NCBI GenBank assembly: GCA_043228905.1
Contig: JBHGNT010000008.1
Span: 4,030,001 to 4,094,000, forward strand
From: Azolla caroliniana
Lineage: Eukaryota; Polypodiophyta
Direction: 5' to 3'
DNA: 64,000 nt
Of this stretch, positions 48,311-59,700 are shown piece after piece. Numbering within the stretch: position 1 is the stretch's first letter; each line of letters begins with the position of its first letter. The notes beneath the pieces were generated by a model. The model had not been told where the DNA came from, did no database searches, and saw only the letters and a program-made list of their open reading frames with translations. The translations under genes were made by a program, and so were the position numbers.

Positions 48311-49825
48311 ATGATGGCTGATCATGGCCACAAGCATGAAGAGGTTACAAAGAACACTAGGACTGTCACTGATGTGATCATCTTATCTGGACAAAGCAAC
48401 ATGTCAGGGAGAGGTGGTGTCCATACAAAGCATCACAAAGATGGGAGCATCTACAAGGAATGGGACCATGTCATCCCCCCAGCATGTCATGTTGCAGATG
48501 AAGATGCAGTTCTACGTTTAAATGCCAAGTTGGAATGGGTGAAGGTTTGTGAGCCTTTGCATCAGGATATCGATAGAGGTATAATTTGTACTAAATAAAA
48601 ACATTGTTTGCGTTTAATTTTGTTCATGTCGGATGGATCAGCTTTGATGTGAAGTTTAATTTAATACAAGACAGGTAAAGTTTGTGGGATAGGACCAGGC
48701 CTAGTTTTTGCAGCTTCAGTGCTTGCAGCATCAGATAATTCCATGACGATGGGCTTGGTGCCATGTGCTGTTGGGGGGACACAAATTAAAGAGTGGGAAA
48801 AAGGAAGTAAGCTTTATGAGCAAATGATTGAGCGCGCAAAAGCTGCAATAAGAGAATCAGGTACTATTAAAGCATTGTTGTGGTATCAAGGAGAGAGTGA
48901 CACCCTATCCTCTGCAAATGTGAAGGAGTTTCCACGAAGATTGGAGGCTCTCATTACCAACGTACGATCAGATCTTCAGATTGATGATCTTCCTGTCATC
49001 CAGGTACTTTTAACTTGTGTTTCTCTCTTTCAGATCTCTCACGAACTCCTTAAATTCTTATGGCACCATTTTTAGGCCATAATCCAGATTATATAATCAA
49101 TATGAGAAACTCTGTATTCCACCTCTCTCTTCTTTTCTTTTCTGGAAAAGCAATGATATAGATACAAACTCACAAGATTGCCTGAACATCGGAAATAATG
49201 CATCAGTTCAAATGCCATACCAGGGGCTGGATATGCTGTATAACTATGCCAAACACTTATTTTGGTGACAAATGACAAATATCTAGAAGACTAAAGATGA
49301 AAATTGCCCTGCTAATATACCTTTCAAGAGACAGATATAATGCACAATACCGCGTTGGCCATCTTTGTTTCTCTCTATAACAGAAGTGGAGAAGAGGCGT
49401 AATCTGAACTGATATTATCAAATTGGAAGAACATGGATCAGCCCCACAACATCTCTTGGTGAGAAGATGGCCCACTATAAAGGCACACTTTTTACACACA
49501 TGGGGGGATGGATTCATCATCGTGCCCTTTTATATGAACATATATGCATGCGTGTGCTGCAGTGTGACAAGGCAGCTGTGAATCTCTTTACATCAGTTAA
49601 ATATTGAGGTAGGTAAAAAAAGGCATGCAAGCCTCTGGAAGAAAGAATTTGCCATTGTGTCATCAGGGAGGGGAATCTGAAGAACTCTTTGTTTGTCACT
49701 GTGCTGTTTTTTTATGAAATATTAGGGAAATACCAGTGCCTCTTTAACTAAGGCTTTGGCCCACTATACAATGTGATGGAAGGCTGATTTTGGCATTTAG
49801 TGGATATTAATATGTTGTTCTTTCT

Positions 49826-49862
<37 letters not shown>

Positions 49863-50440
49863 ATTGAGGTTGTAACCCTAGTAAGCCATATTTTTACTAA
49901 GACTTGCACCAGGGTTCAAAACTCACCACTTGCATTAATTAATATATGCCTCTATGAAATATTGGGGTTGAAGGCTTAACCTTCTAGTCTGACTGGTAAC
50001 TTTACCATCTGAGCTTTTCTCTCTCATAATGGGTAATTGTATTAATTCCTATGTTATGCAAAAAGTCACAAAACAACTTCATGTCAAACAAAGAGATCAA
50101 AGATATGGCTAACATGCCAAGGAGCCAAATCATCCTTGGCAATATGACCTGCATAGGCAATGGTGGTGAACTGCCAGTGAAGAGTGAAGGAGACCTATAG
50201 GACAATGGGAATCAAAAGATGAATGCATTCTGAATAGGCCAATAATGCCAACCGCCCCAAACCACAAAGTGGAAGACAACCATCACATGTGTTGGCAAAG
50301 AGTCTACTAGTTTCAGTTTCCCAAGAACTAATGATTCCCTTGACAATAGAATGCGACACTCTGGGCTGTAGAGACCATATGTTTCGTGCCACTGGGCAAG
50401 ATAAAAACCTGTGGTGACAAGTCTCCTCAGCTTTTGTAGA

Positions 50441-50472
<32 letters not shown>

Positions 50473-50915
50473 TCCCATTTCTACTATCCTGTGAGAATGA
50501 ATATTATATTCAGAACTAGATTCTGTTTTATTTGCCTATACAAGTAACATTTGAATGTTGTCTATGTGAAGCTGATCCAATGACATCACTACATAAAAAC
50601 CTTCTCTTTTTATTGATTGATTTATGGTGGCCACTGATTAATCCATGCTTGTGTTGTGTCATGTGGGGTGATGCATTTGGGGTGCAGGTAGGAATTACGG
50701 CAGAAAAACACCCATTCCCCGAGTTTTTGGAGGAAGTACGCCGTGCACAAAGGGAAGTGGAAGCAAAGCTCAGTGGTGTGTACTATGTGGATGCCCATGG
50801 CCTTTCACTCTTGGAAGACAACCTTCATCTGAACATGAATTCACAAGTGCAACTAGGCAAAATGCTGGCCGACATATATATGCAGCGAATCGCTACTAGT
50901 TGTGAGCAATCTTAA
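48311..50915 (+). CDS. SASA-domain carbohydrate esterase (sialate O-acetylesterase-like)
   Basis: Exons 48311-48578, 48675-49003 and 50688-50915 join in phase to 274 residues (273 from the second ATG at 48314), close to the roughly 260 residues of the plant relative At4g34215. The GDSL-like SGNH fold is shown by block I ILSGQSNMSGRGG with nucleophile Ser29, the G-containing block VPCAVGGTQIKEWEKGS, the WYQGESD block (Asn/Gln oxyanion region), and the C-terminal VDAHGLSLLEDNLHLNMNSQ, where D-x-x-H supplies the catalytic Asp and His. Family members are thought to deacetylate cell-wall or other sugars; the plant substrate is unknown. No signal peptide is visible, so the protein may be cytosolic. 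Intron 2 is 1.7 kb and carries SINE-like and (CT)n sequence. Confidence 0.9.
49825..50030 (-). mobile_element. SINE-like, tRNA-derived sequence in the esterase intron
   Basis: On the minus strand it starts GCTCAGATGGTAAAGTTACC, an A-box-like D-arm, then AGAAGGTTAAGCCTTCAACC (weak B box). It ends near a (CT)n run (49825-49860, plus strand). A second B-box-like GTTTTGAACCCTGG follows. Degenerate, so not a working tRNA. Confidence 0.45.
50441..50472. repeat. (CT)n microsatellite in the esterase intron
   Basis: Uninterrupted CT run ahead of TCCCATTTC, in intron 2. Confidence 0.9.
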
Positions 50916-51003
50916 CCTTCTGTATTTCAAAACAATACACACTTCCGAATAAGGCCTATCCTTTTAATCGTGTGCCTGCCACACCCACTTTGCATTTGGA
51001 AAT

Positions 51004-51038
51004 CCTAAACCCTAAACCCTAAACGCTAAACCGGAAAC
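51004..51038 (-). repeat. Interstitial telomere-type repeats
   Basis: TAAACCCTAAACCCTAAACG followed by CTAAACCGG: two full and one or two imperfect CCCTAAA units (the plant telomere repeat), about 90 bp after the esterase stop codon. Short enough to be a telo-box rather than a telomere relic. Confidence 0.7.
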
Positions 51039-52454
51039 ACAAGGTTGCAATTGCATTCAATTGTATCAATTAGTATTGTCATCTCAAGCTTATAAATAAT
51101 TCTGAGTTTAGATGAAAAGGCAGGGGTACTGTGAATCGTGAGAATTACATTAGATCCAAAGCTATTTATCTCTACTCACCTATGTCAGAAGGTTTGGGTT
51201 TGTCCTACAGCTCAGTAGGGAATAATTGAGAAGTACATTAGATCCAATTTAACACATCTATGTGATTTTTCAATATTAGATCCAATTTCATTGTCTACAC
51301 ATATATGTGGTTTAATTAGTATGCTTAATCATTTTATTGGTCAATTGGAGAGAAATAATCAAAATCAATGCATGTGTAAAAGACATAATAAAATGCGAAA
51401 ATTGATATGAACATAATTTGTTTTGTATGGAATTGTGACATGGGGATGCTTAAGCAACATATATAGTTGCTATTGTTAGCTAGGCTAATAACATTTAAAG
51501 AAACTTTTAAGCATATGAAATCTTAACATTGCATATAAAAAGACGGTAAGCCATAGCATAATATTGTAAACAAATTTGTTGCTAAAGTCTATGGAGATCA
51601 AAAGCATCAAGAAGCCATTAGAAAAAATAAATCAGGAACCGTAATTGATAATTTGTTGAGTTTTAGTATATAATCCTAAGGTAAAGAATAACAAAGACGA
51701 GTGTGAATGTTTTCTCGAATATTTACATAATTAATTCTATGGATGCATGCAAATTGACATAGTTGGCACACAAACATTTCATGTTTCTAAGCATGTTGTG
51801 GAAGTATCCGAAAAACTCTACATTTAGTTGTGCACAATGACACATTTAGTGATGCACACTTATTGATAACACTTATTTCTGTTGTAGTGTATGTGTGTTG
51901 GGAACTCTTATATTAATTGAGACACAAACACATATATTGTTTGTCTTGTACTTAAATGTGTGTACGTGTGCTTTTTAAGCTCATCTTAGGGCTTAATTAA
52001 TCTCTTAATTAAGTTACATGAGGAAATGTGAGTAAGAGTTTGTGCGGTTAGGGTTGCTGAACGAGAGGCTCAAGAGTGATTGACAACCACTCTTGTCCAA
52101 TTCGCTACCAATAAGTTTTACGATGATCCGAATCCTTTGGCTCATGACATTGATGTGGAGGTAGAACTATGTCGATCAATAGACGTGGTGTGCATCTTGA
52201 GATGACTCTAACCGTTATATTCCCTTTCTTCATGATTGTGGTTAAGGCACACATACATCTTGTTCGTGTTGACCTAGTCTTTCAGTGAAATGTTTCTACC
52301 TTATTTCTCTTGAACTCATTTGTTTGCGAAATGTTTCTACTAGCAAGCGAGCTAGTATTAATTCCTTGGACTCAAGTTTTTTGGCGAACTCATAGGCCAA
52401 TGCGTAAGTTTTTGACCGATTCACAAATGTGTGGCCCATCTACACTTGAATCAT
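51039..52454. other. Intergenic stretch, no gene seen
   Basis: AT-rich with no domain-bearing frame. 51880-52260 has the look of LTR-type sequence (a start like TGTGTGTTGGGAACTC) but no partner copy lies in the window. Confidence 0.4.
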
Positions 52455-52719
52455 TAGGAATTGGCAACAGTTCAGTTTTGGCTTAACCGGTTTGGCCTTG
52501 TCCAAAACCAAACCGGTTAAGCCTTAACCGGTTTGGGAGTTTCCAAACTTGAACCAAACCGGTTTAGCCAAGCCAATCAAGCCTTAACTGGTTTGGAAAC
52601 GGGTTTGTCCCAAATCGGTTCGGTTCGGCTTGAGTCATCCCAAGCCGACCTCAAACCGGTTAAGGAAGCTCAAGCCTAAACCGAACCGAACCGAACCTCC
52701 AAACCGTTGCCGATTCCTA
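52455..52719. repeat. GGTTCGG inverted-repeat unit 5
   Basis: A compact 265-bp copy. Start TAGGAATTGGCAACAGTTCA; end AAACCGTTGCCGATTCCTA, its near reverse complement. Inside: AACCGGTTTGGGAGTTTCCA and CTTGAGTCATCCCAAGCCGA, as in units 2 and 4. No coding capacity. It ends 286 bp before the PPR start codon. Confidence 0.7.
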
Positions 52720-53005
52720 CACCTGATCCATTGTCCGTGACCCATCTAGACCTGACCCATGATCTCTGCCCCCTAACTTCGTTTCCATAATTTCTCCAAA
52801 TGCCCCTCATATTTTCACAATTCCCCGAATACCCCTCCTCAAGCTTTCCAAATCTCTGACTCAATACCCTCCCCTGTTTCTGAAGAAGAACCATGGGAAA
52901 CCATGGCGTGCTCCGTCTTCAGCAGGAGCTGGAAGGCTATGGCGACATGCAGAAGCGGATCACAGGAAGAACCATATCCAGAAAGAATCGTGTAATGTTA
53001 AGTTA

Positions 53006-55117
53006 ATGGAAAGAGTATCTTCCATAGCTGAAAATGGAAGGAAAACCGGCAGAAGAAGAAGAGGTGGAGAAGGAGGAGGAATCAGAGAGGACTACATTAC
53101 CTTCCTCGGAATCGTTAGCAAATATAAATCTATTCTTGATGGCCAGATCGCACACCATCACATACTTAAATATGGCGTGGATTACACAGAGCAGTCTCCC
53201 TTCATCCACAACCTTCTTCTCCAAATGTATGCCCAATGTGGATGTTTAGATCATTCATCATCAGTTTTCGCACATATTCCATCACCAGATCAGTACTCGT
53301 GGAGCTTCATCATCAAGGCTTATGCTCAACATGGTAAGACACATCAAGTCTTTCAATTCTACCATCAAATGCAATGTGTAGGAATGATCCCAGATAGATT
53401 CATTCATGTTAGCATACTATCATCTTGTTTTAGGCCCAGCTCACTAGTGGATGGAAAAGGAATTCACACACATGTGATTTGTTCCTCAAGTACGATTGAT
53501 TCTGTGCTCGGAACCTCACTTGTCAACATGTATGGAAAATGTGGGGACCTTAGAAATGCAGAGAGAGTATTTGGATGCATGCGCGAACGTGACCTTATTG
53601 CTTGGAATTCGATGATTGCTCTCTATGACCAATATGGAATGAGTGAGAAAGCTCTCAATCTCTTTGGACAAATGGTTCAGAATGAGGTGAATCCTGACGA
53701 CTATACCTTCGTTAATCTAATCTCGATCTGTACCATGAATATTGATGTTTTGAGTAAAGAAGGTAGATTGATCCACAATCAAGTGGTGCAGAGTCAAGTG
53801 GAATCAAGTATGGATATGGGAAATGCCATTATCAATATGTATATCAAACATGGATTTATAGAAGAGGCAAAGAAGACATTTGATGATATGCATGCTCAAA
53901 ATGTTGTCTCATGGACAACCATAATCTCTGGATATTTTCTCCATGGTTATACGGCCAAAGCTTTATGCTTACTGGATCGGATGACCTGGGAAGGATTCCT
54001 TCCTGATAGTGTTATGTTTGTCAGCATTCTTTCCAGCTTGGATGACTTAAATCAAGGAAAGCGCATACATGCATTGAACATGGATACAGAATTAAAGGAG
54101 TTCAGTGCAAAGGTTGGAAATGCACTTCTTAGTATGTACATTAATTGTAATAGTCTACATGATGCCAAACGGTTGTTTGATGGAATGCCGAGCAAGGAAG
54201 TTGTGACATGGACCACCATGATGGAAGGTTTTGCTCAACATGGTGAGGTAAACTGCACACTCAAGCTCTTAGATCAAATGAGAGTAGAAGGCATGGAACA
54301 AGACAAGGTTGTATTTGTTAGTGTCCTATCGTCATGTATGGGTCATTCGGCTTTAGCGGACGGAAAAAGAATGCATGTGTGTATAAATAGCTGTGGTTTT
54401 GAATCAGATGTGACTGTAGGAAATGCACTTATTAACATGTATAGGAGATGTGGACAACCGATCAAAGATGCTCTAATTCTGTTTCTAAGCATGAATAAAT
54501 GGAATAGTGTCTCTTATATCAGTATCATTTCAGCTTGTGGAGAGCGCACTTGCCTCCAGGAAGGAAAATGGCTTCATTTCTGTATCATAGACAGTGAGCA
54601 AACATTAGATAATGTAGTGATAAATGCTCTTCTTACCATGTATGGGAAGTGTGGCTGTCTTACTGATGCTCGAGCATTATTTGCAACAACCACCTCCCAA
54701 CGGAATGTAGCTCTCTGGAATGCTATGATAGGGACCTATGCTCAGAGTGGACAAGGTAAAGAGGCTCTCCAATTATTTAGGCAGATGCAAGAGGAAAAAA
54801 TTAAGCCAAATGAATCCACATTTGTTAGTGTTCTATTTGCATGTAGCCATACCGGCCTTTTGGATGAAGGGTATAAACATTTAGTTTCCATGTATCATGA
54901 TTATGGTATCAAGGTTGAGGTAGATCACTATAATTGCATGATAGACTTACTAGCGAGAGTTGGACGGCTAGATGAGGCCGAGAATATGATAAATACCATG
55001 CCATGTGAGTCAACCAATGTATCTTGGATGGCATTACTGAGTGCTTGTCGGGATCAAGGGGATTTAGAAAGAGGGGAAAGAGCGGCTGACCGAGTGTCAT
55101 CCCTAGAGAAGATATAG
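53006..55117 (+). CDS. PLS-class pentatricopeptide repeat (PPR) protein, E domain cut short
   Basis: Intronless frame of 703 residues. PPR proteins bind organelle RNA one base per repeat and act in editing, splicing or stability. From about residue 63 to the end it is tiled by P, L and S repeats of 31-36 residues. Recognisable cores include LLQMYAQCGCLDHSSSVF, SWSFIIKAYAQHGKTHQVFQ, LVNMYGKCGDLRNAERVF, VVSWTTIISGYFLHG, LTMYGKCGCLTDARALF and LWNAMIGTYAQSGQGKEALQ. The last 40 residues (YNCMIDLLARVGRLDEAENM, then SWMALLSACRDQGDLERGER) match the P2-L2-S2/E1 transition. The stop comes where E2 should begin; another frame continues with DIGTYVFVPMVYMDGYPE and soon ends, so the E2/E+ and DYW domains are absent, probably through a frameshift near 55105. 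The N-terminus is Arg/Gly-rich and may be a weak targeting peptide. Editing by a trans-acting DYW partner is possible; a decaying gene is equally possible. Confidence 0.9.
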   Translation: MERVSSIAENGRKTGRRRRGGEGGGIREDYITFLGIVSKYKSILDGQIAHHHILKYGVDYTEQSPFIHNLLLQMYAQCGCLDHSSSVFAHIPSPDQYSWSFIIKAYAQHGKTHQVFQFYHQMQCVGMIPDRFIHVSILSSCFRPSSLVDGKGIHTHVICSSSTIDSVLGTSLVNMYGKCGDLRNAERVFGCMRERDLIAWNSMIALYDQYGMSEKALNLFGQMVQNEVNPDDYTFVNLISICTMNIDVLSKEGRLIHNQVVQSQVESSMDMGNAIINMYIKHGFIEEAKKTFDDMHAQNVVSWTTIISGYFLHGYTAKALCLLDRMTWEGFLPDSVMFVSILSSLDDLNQGKRIHALNMDTELKEFSAKVGNALLSMYINCNSLHDAKRLFDGMPSKEVVTWTTMMEGFAQHGEVNCTLKLLDQMRVEGMEQDKVVFVSVLSSCMGHSALADGKRMHVCINSCGFESDVTVGNALINMYRRCGQPIKDALILFLSMNKWNSVSYISIISACGERTCLQEGKWLHFCIIDSEQTLDNVVINALLTMYGKCGCLTDARALFATTTSQRNVALWNAMIGTYAQSGQGKEALQLFRQMQEEKIKPNESTFVSVLFACSHTGLLDEGYKHLVSMYHDYGIKVEVDHYNCMIDLLARVGRLDEAENMINTMPCESTNVSWMALLSACRDQGDLERGERAADRVSSLEKI

Positions 55118-55300
55118 GGACATATGTTTTTGTTCCAATGGTGTATATGGATGGATACCCTGAGTGAGGAGGAAAACATAGGGTTTGATACTTGGAGACA
55201 ATATCTAAAGGATACGAAATACTCGATGAAGCGGAAGAAATAATTCGGGTAATGGAAAAAATCTCGTTAGATGACACAATTGGGGAACTAGTTTGATTGA
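55118..55300 (+). pseudogene. Out-of-frame remnant of the PPR E2/E+ region
   Basis: The frame beginning about 55106 reads DIGTYVFVPMVYMDGYPE, which parallels the (A/G)TYVLLSNIYAAAGRWDE of E2 motifs, then stops. A further open piece to 55290 (YEILDEAEEIIRVMEKISLD) has no clear counterpart. Confidence 0.5.
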
Positions 55301-56200
55301 ATTCAACCTATCTAAACAACAAATGATTCAGTCAAATTGATACGAGGGGGAGGCTAATAGTTATTCTCTTTCTCGATTGTAAGTGGTGTTGGATCAAAGT
55401 ACCGTTGAATTGAGCTTAAAAGACTTTTGAAGTATTGGGCATACCTTCACCTAAACATTGTGAGATAAGCATTGATTTGGTAGGTCATTGGAGATTCTTG
55501 TTGGGCACTTAATGTGGTGCATTTGGTCACAAGACCTCCCCACCAAATGTGAATGCAATCAAGGAGATGAAGGGGGGTATATAAATTGCAGATGGAGGTG
55601 AGGCGGTTCTTGGGAGTGTGTGTTTTCATATGTATTCGCATGACACTATATGTGTTGTTTTAGGAAGGAAAACAAGTTGAAGTGGGCCGAAGAGCGCATC
55701 AAATACTATGCCAAGGGTGTACATGAATCTTCATGATAGCGGATACGAACCTGATTATAATCAAGTGGGTTGTCAATCAAGACAACAAAGATGAGGATTA
55801 ATGTGGCTAGTTAAAAAAATAAAGTTATTTATTAAAAGACAAGGGATCTACAGGTGGTCATGGAGATGGGCGAAGACAACAACTGTGAAGGGGGAACGCC
55901 CACCTTGTTGGTCCATGTTCGGTGCAAGGCCAAAAACTGGCATTGCTTCCGCATCTTATTCCAAGCTCCTCTAGTTGCTCCATTTCATGCCCAAATCCCC
56001 CACCATTCCTTGTCCTTATTGGGAGCTATCAACAACATTGAAGTCCTCTCCACCTAGTGTTGTGCACCTAGAATTGTGTGGTAGATGCTAAATAATGGTC
56101 AAACACGTAATTCCTATACTTTTGGAGAACATAGTTGTTCACATTAGCACTATCCAAGCAAAGTGTTACGTAAGGAAAGGTAAACGATGTCAGCACGTGG
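55301..56200. other. Intergenic stretch, no gene seen
   Basis: No recognisable domain, repeat or transposon end. Confidence 0.45.
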
Positions 56201-56385
56201 ACAAGAGAAAAGGGATAAGGATATTCGGAAGAAGCAGAATGGAGATTTTATTATTATTATAAAGAGAGAATATTATAACTAGTAGTTTGCACACGAACAA
56301 GAGAAAAGATAGAGTTTCTGGTTGAAGCAAAATGGTGAGATATTTATTATAAAGAGAGAATGTTACAACTAGAGAATTAAGAGAA
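56201..56385. repeat. Diverged tandem duplication, about 96-bp unit
   Basis: Copies start ACAAGAGAAAAGGGATAAGG (56201) and ACAAGAGAAAAGATAGAGTT (56297); both continue through TATTATAAAGAGAGAATRTT. It ends at the LTR of the gypsy element. Confidence 0.65.
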
Positions 56386-56716
56386 TGATTGATAATGTAG
56401 GCTAGAAGGTTGGGGACTGGTGTTTAACCGGAATAACTTGAAAATAGTGAGGGGCTTCAATTTATAGGAGTAGGTAATGACACATGCAAGAGCAAGCAAT
56501 GCCATGTGTCATCCCTTCATGAGTTTCCTTCAATGTTCTAGAAAGTTCCACAATGTTCCATAATGATCTAGAATGTTCTATAATGTTGTATGCATACATC
56601 TCTTAATAATGACATGAATTATTATTATATAATCTAAATGACCTAGTGGGTAAGGTGTTATAAGATGAGTGCCAGGGTCGAGGGTTCGAGCTTTGGCATG
56701 ACCAGTAATCATGACA
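56386..56716 (-). repeat. 3' LTR of gypsy element 1
   Basis: 331 bp; on the minus strand TGTCATGATTACTGG ... CATTATCAATCA. It differs from the other LTR at about nine positions by eye (roughly 2.7%), so it is clearly older than the copia insertion. Confidence 0.88.
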
Positions 56717-56730
56717 CTATCCCTCTCTTA
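56717..56730 (-). other. Polypurine tract of gypsy element 1
   Basis: Minus strand TAAGAGAGGGATAG directly abutting the 3' LTR. Confidence 0.75.
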
Positions 56731-56766
56731 AAACGACGAGTGCCACGAGTCGGCAAGGACGAAAGG

Positions 56767-59700
56767 CTAGGTTTTTCCGGATATTTGCGATGGAAGGCAT
56801 CCACAAGTGCTTAGAGCATTAGTAACGTTGTCGACAGGTTCCCAAGTACGATCATTGGGACTGTATCCGAGCCAATCCACCAAGTAATATAGCTTATTGC
56901 GGATGATCTTGGAATCAAGGATAACTGCAACCTCATATTCTGGGCCATCAGCGAGTTGAACGACAAGTGGAGGTGGCACAATATGATGTGGAATAGTGGT
57001 GGTAGCACAAGGCTCAAGAAGTGAAGAATGAAATACTGGGTGAAGACGCATATGGGAAGGTAGATCCAAGCGAAAAGCTACATCATTTATTTGTGCAGCA
57101 ATCTTGAATGGGCCTAAGCGTTGATGATCCAATTTATCACAAGGGCGTGTTGTTCGCATATGTTGTCGCAGAAGCCATACAAGATCTCCCCTTTGGAAGT
57201 TATGTGGAAGTCGATGTCGATCGACGACTGTCTTATGGGATGCTTGAGTGTGTCCTAGGTGGGTCAACACCTCTTCTTGAATATGTCGAATGTGGGACAC
57301 TCGATTTTCGGCTGTTGGATTAGTTGGAACTTCGGAAAGCTCTAAGAAATTCCATCAAGGGTGATGACCTGTATATGCAAAAAATGGAGTCACCTTAGTG
57401 GAAGAGTGGACGGAATTATTGTATGCAAACTCCGCGAAATGAAGAATATCGGCCTGGAATCATCTTGTTGATAGATGATAAAACAACGAAGATATTGTTC
57501 TAATGTTTGATTGCTCTCTGCTTGACCATTAGTTTGCGGATGATAACTTGAAGAGAGGTTGCAAGAGATCTTGAGTAGTGATAATAAATGCCGCCAAAAT
57601 TTTGAAATAAATTGTGGCCCATGATCACTAACGATGTTATCCGGAAAGCCATGATGTCGAAATACCTCTCGCATAACAAGATCACTTGTCTCCTTGCTGT
57701 TGATGGTCTTCGTACATGGTAGGAAATGTGCCATCTTTGTAAAGCGATCCACCATTGTCAAGATAGTATCAAACCCTCGAGAAGGGGGCAAATCGGTAGA
57801 AAAATCAAGCGAAATAGATTTCCAGGGTTTTGTTGTGATTGGCAATGCGGCAATGGTTGTAACAATCCATAAGGATGGTGATGAGGCATTTTTGTAAGAC
57901 AACATGTGTCACATGTATCGAACATACTCCTCAACAAAATTATGGAGCTTAGGCCACCAAAATGCTCGACTAACTAGCTCTAAGGTCTTTTGAATCCCAA
58001 AATGCCCAGCCATATAAGTGTCATGGCAATGTTGTAACGCCTTAAGACGAGAAGATCCATCATGGACATAGACAAGACACCCTTATAAAATAGTAGATCA
58101 TTCTGCCATGTGAATTTATTGTAATCTACATGAGGATGTTGTGCCTTAGAACAAGAAGAGCGATTCAGATCAATGTGATCGAGAACTTCTTGAGCAAAGA
58201 CATCTATTTGAAGATCTTGGCGAATAGAATTAAGGATGCTAGAATCAACTGGCATGTGTGAAACTTGCACTGCTTGTAACTGTGCAGGTCCTAAAAGAAT
58301 TTGTTTTTGATCATCAAATGTTGCTTCACCAGGACAAGGTGCAAGATATGTCCTTCGAGATAAAGCATCTGCCTTGCCTTGTTGCGATCTAGGCCGATAT
58401 AGGATTTTAAACTCAAAACGAGTGAGGAATTGTGCCCATCGAGCCTGCCACCTTGTCAACACCCGAGCATTATGAAAGTATGTTAGGTTTTTGTGGTCAC
58501 TATAAACTAGTATTTGATGAAGAGGACCCTCCAAGAGATGTCATCATTGCTCAAAGGAGTCCACAATAGCTAGCAATTCTTTATCATGCACTTCATAGTT
58601 GATCTCTACAACATTGAATTTACATGAATGGAAAGCCACGCATGAAGTTGCCCATCATCTCTCTGTTGTGACAAGATGCTTCTGAGAGCAAAATCCGATG
58701 CATCAGCTTCCATAATAAATGGTTTGTGGGGATCAACATGAGCTAATATAGGGGCAGATGTAAATGCCTTTTTTAGATCCATAAAAGTCTTGGTTGCACC
58801 AGGTGTCCAAATAAATGATTGATTCTTTTGGGTGAGTTGCGTAAGAGGTAAAATGATCGCCGAATACCCCTTAATGAATTTGCGATAGAAGTTTGCAAAT
58901 CCTAAAAAAAATTGGACATCTCGGACCGAACATGGAATTTGCCAGTCTAACACTGTTTGAACTTTAGTTGGATCCATCGAGATACCTTCGGATGAAACAA
59001 CATAGCCCAAAAACTCTACTTGTTGGCAATCAAAATTGCATTTCTCCAACTTAGCATAAAGGCCATATTCACGCAACCATTATAAGACTTGCCGAACATG
59101 GGCATTATGCTCTTTCTATGTCTTGGAAATAGATCAGCAAATCATCTAAGCAAATAATCAAAAAGATATCTAAAAAATCCCGAAAGATATCATTAGCCAT
59201 ATGCTGAAAAACTGTAGGTGCATTAGTAAGTCCAAACGCCATGATTGTATATTCAAAATGGCCATATCGAGTGTGAAAAGCCATCTTCCATTCATCGCCG
59301 GGACAAATCTGGACAAGATTATAAGCACCTCGGAGATCAATTTTAGTAAAAAAATTTGCCCCACTAATATGTTCTAAAAGGCTAGAGATAAAAGGTAATG
59401 CATACCTATTTCTGATAATGACCTTATTCAACCCTCGATAATCCACCACCAAATAAAGTGAGCCATCTTTCTTTTTCACAAAGAAAATGGGTGCCCCAGT
59501 TGGAGACTTTGAATGTCGAATGAATCCTTTCGCCAGATTTTCATCAATGTATTCCCGAAGAACCTCCAACTTTGTTGGCGACAAATTATAGATCGGTCCC
59601 CACGGTGGCTCTTTCCTTGGTTGTAGGTCTATGGGACAATCATAAGGTCGATGCTCAGGGTGTATACCAGCTTTCATTTTGTCGAAGACATCTGCAAATT

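Noticed and set aside
57108-57323. Plus-strand frames across gypsy element 1 (also 57694-57897 and 59679-59894)
   Set aside because: They are opposite-strand shadows of integrase and protease coding text.
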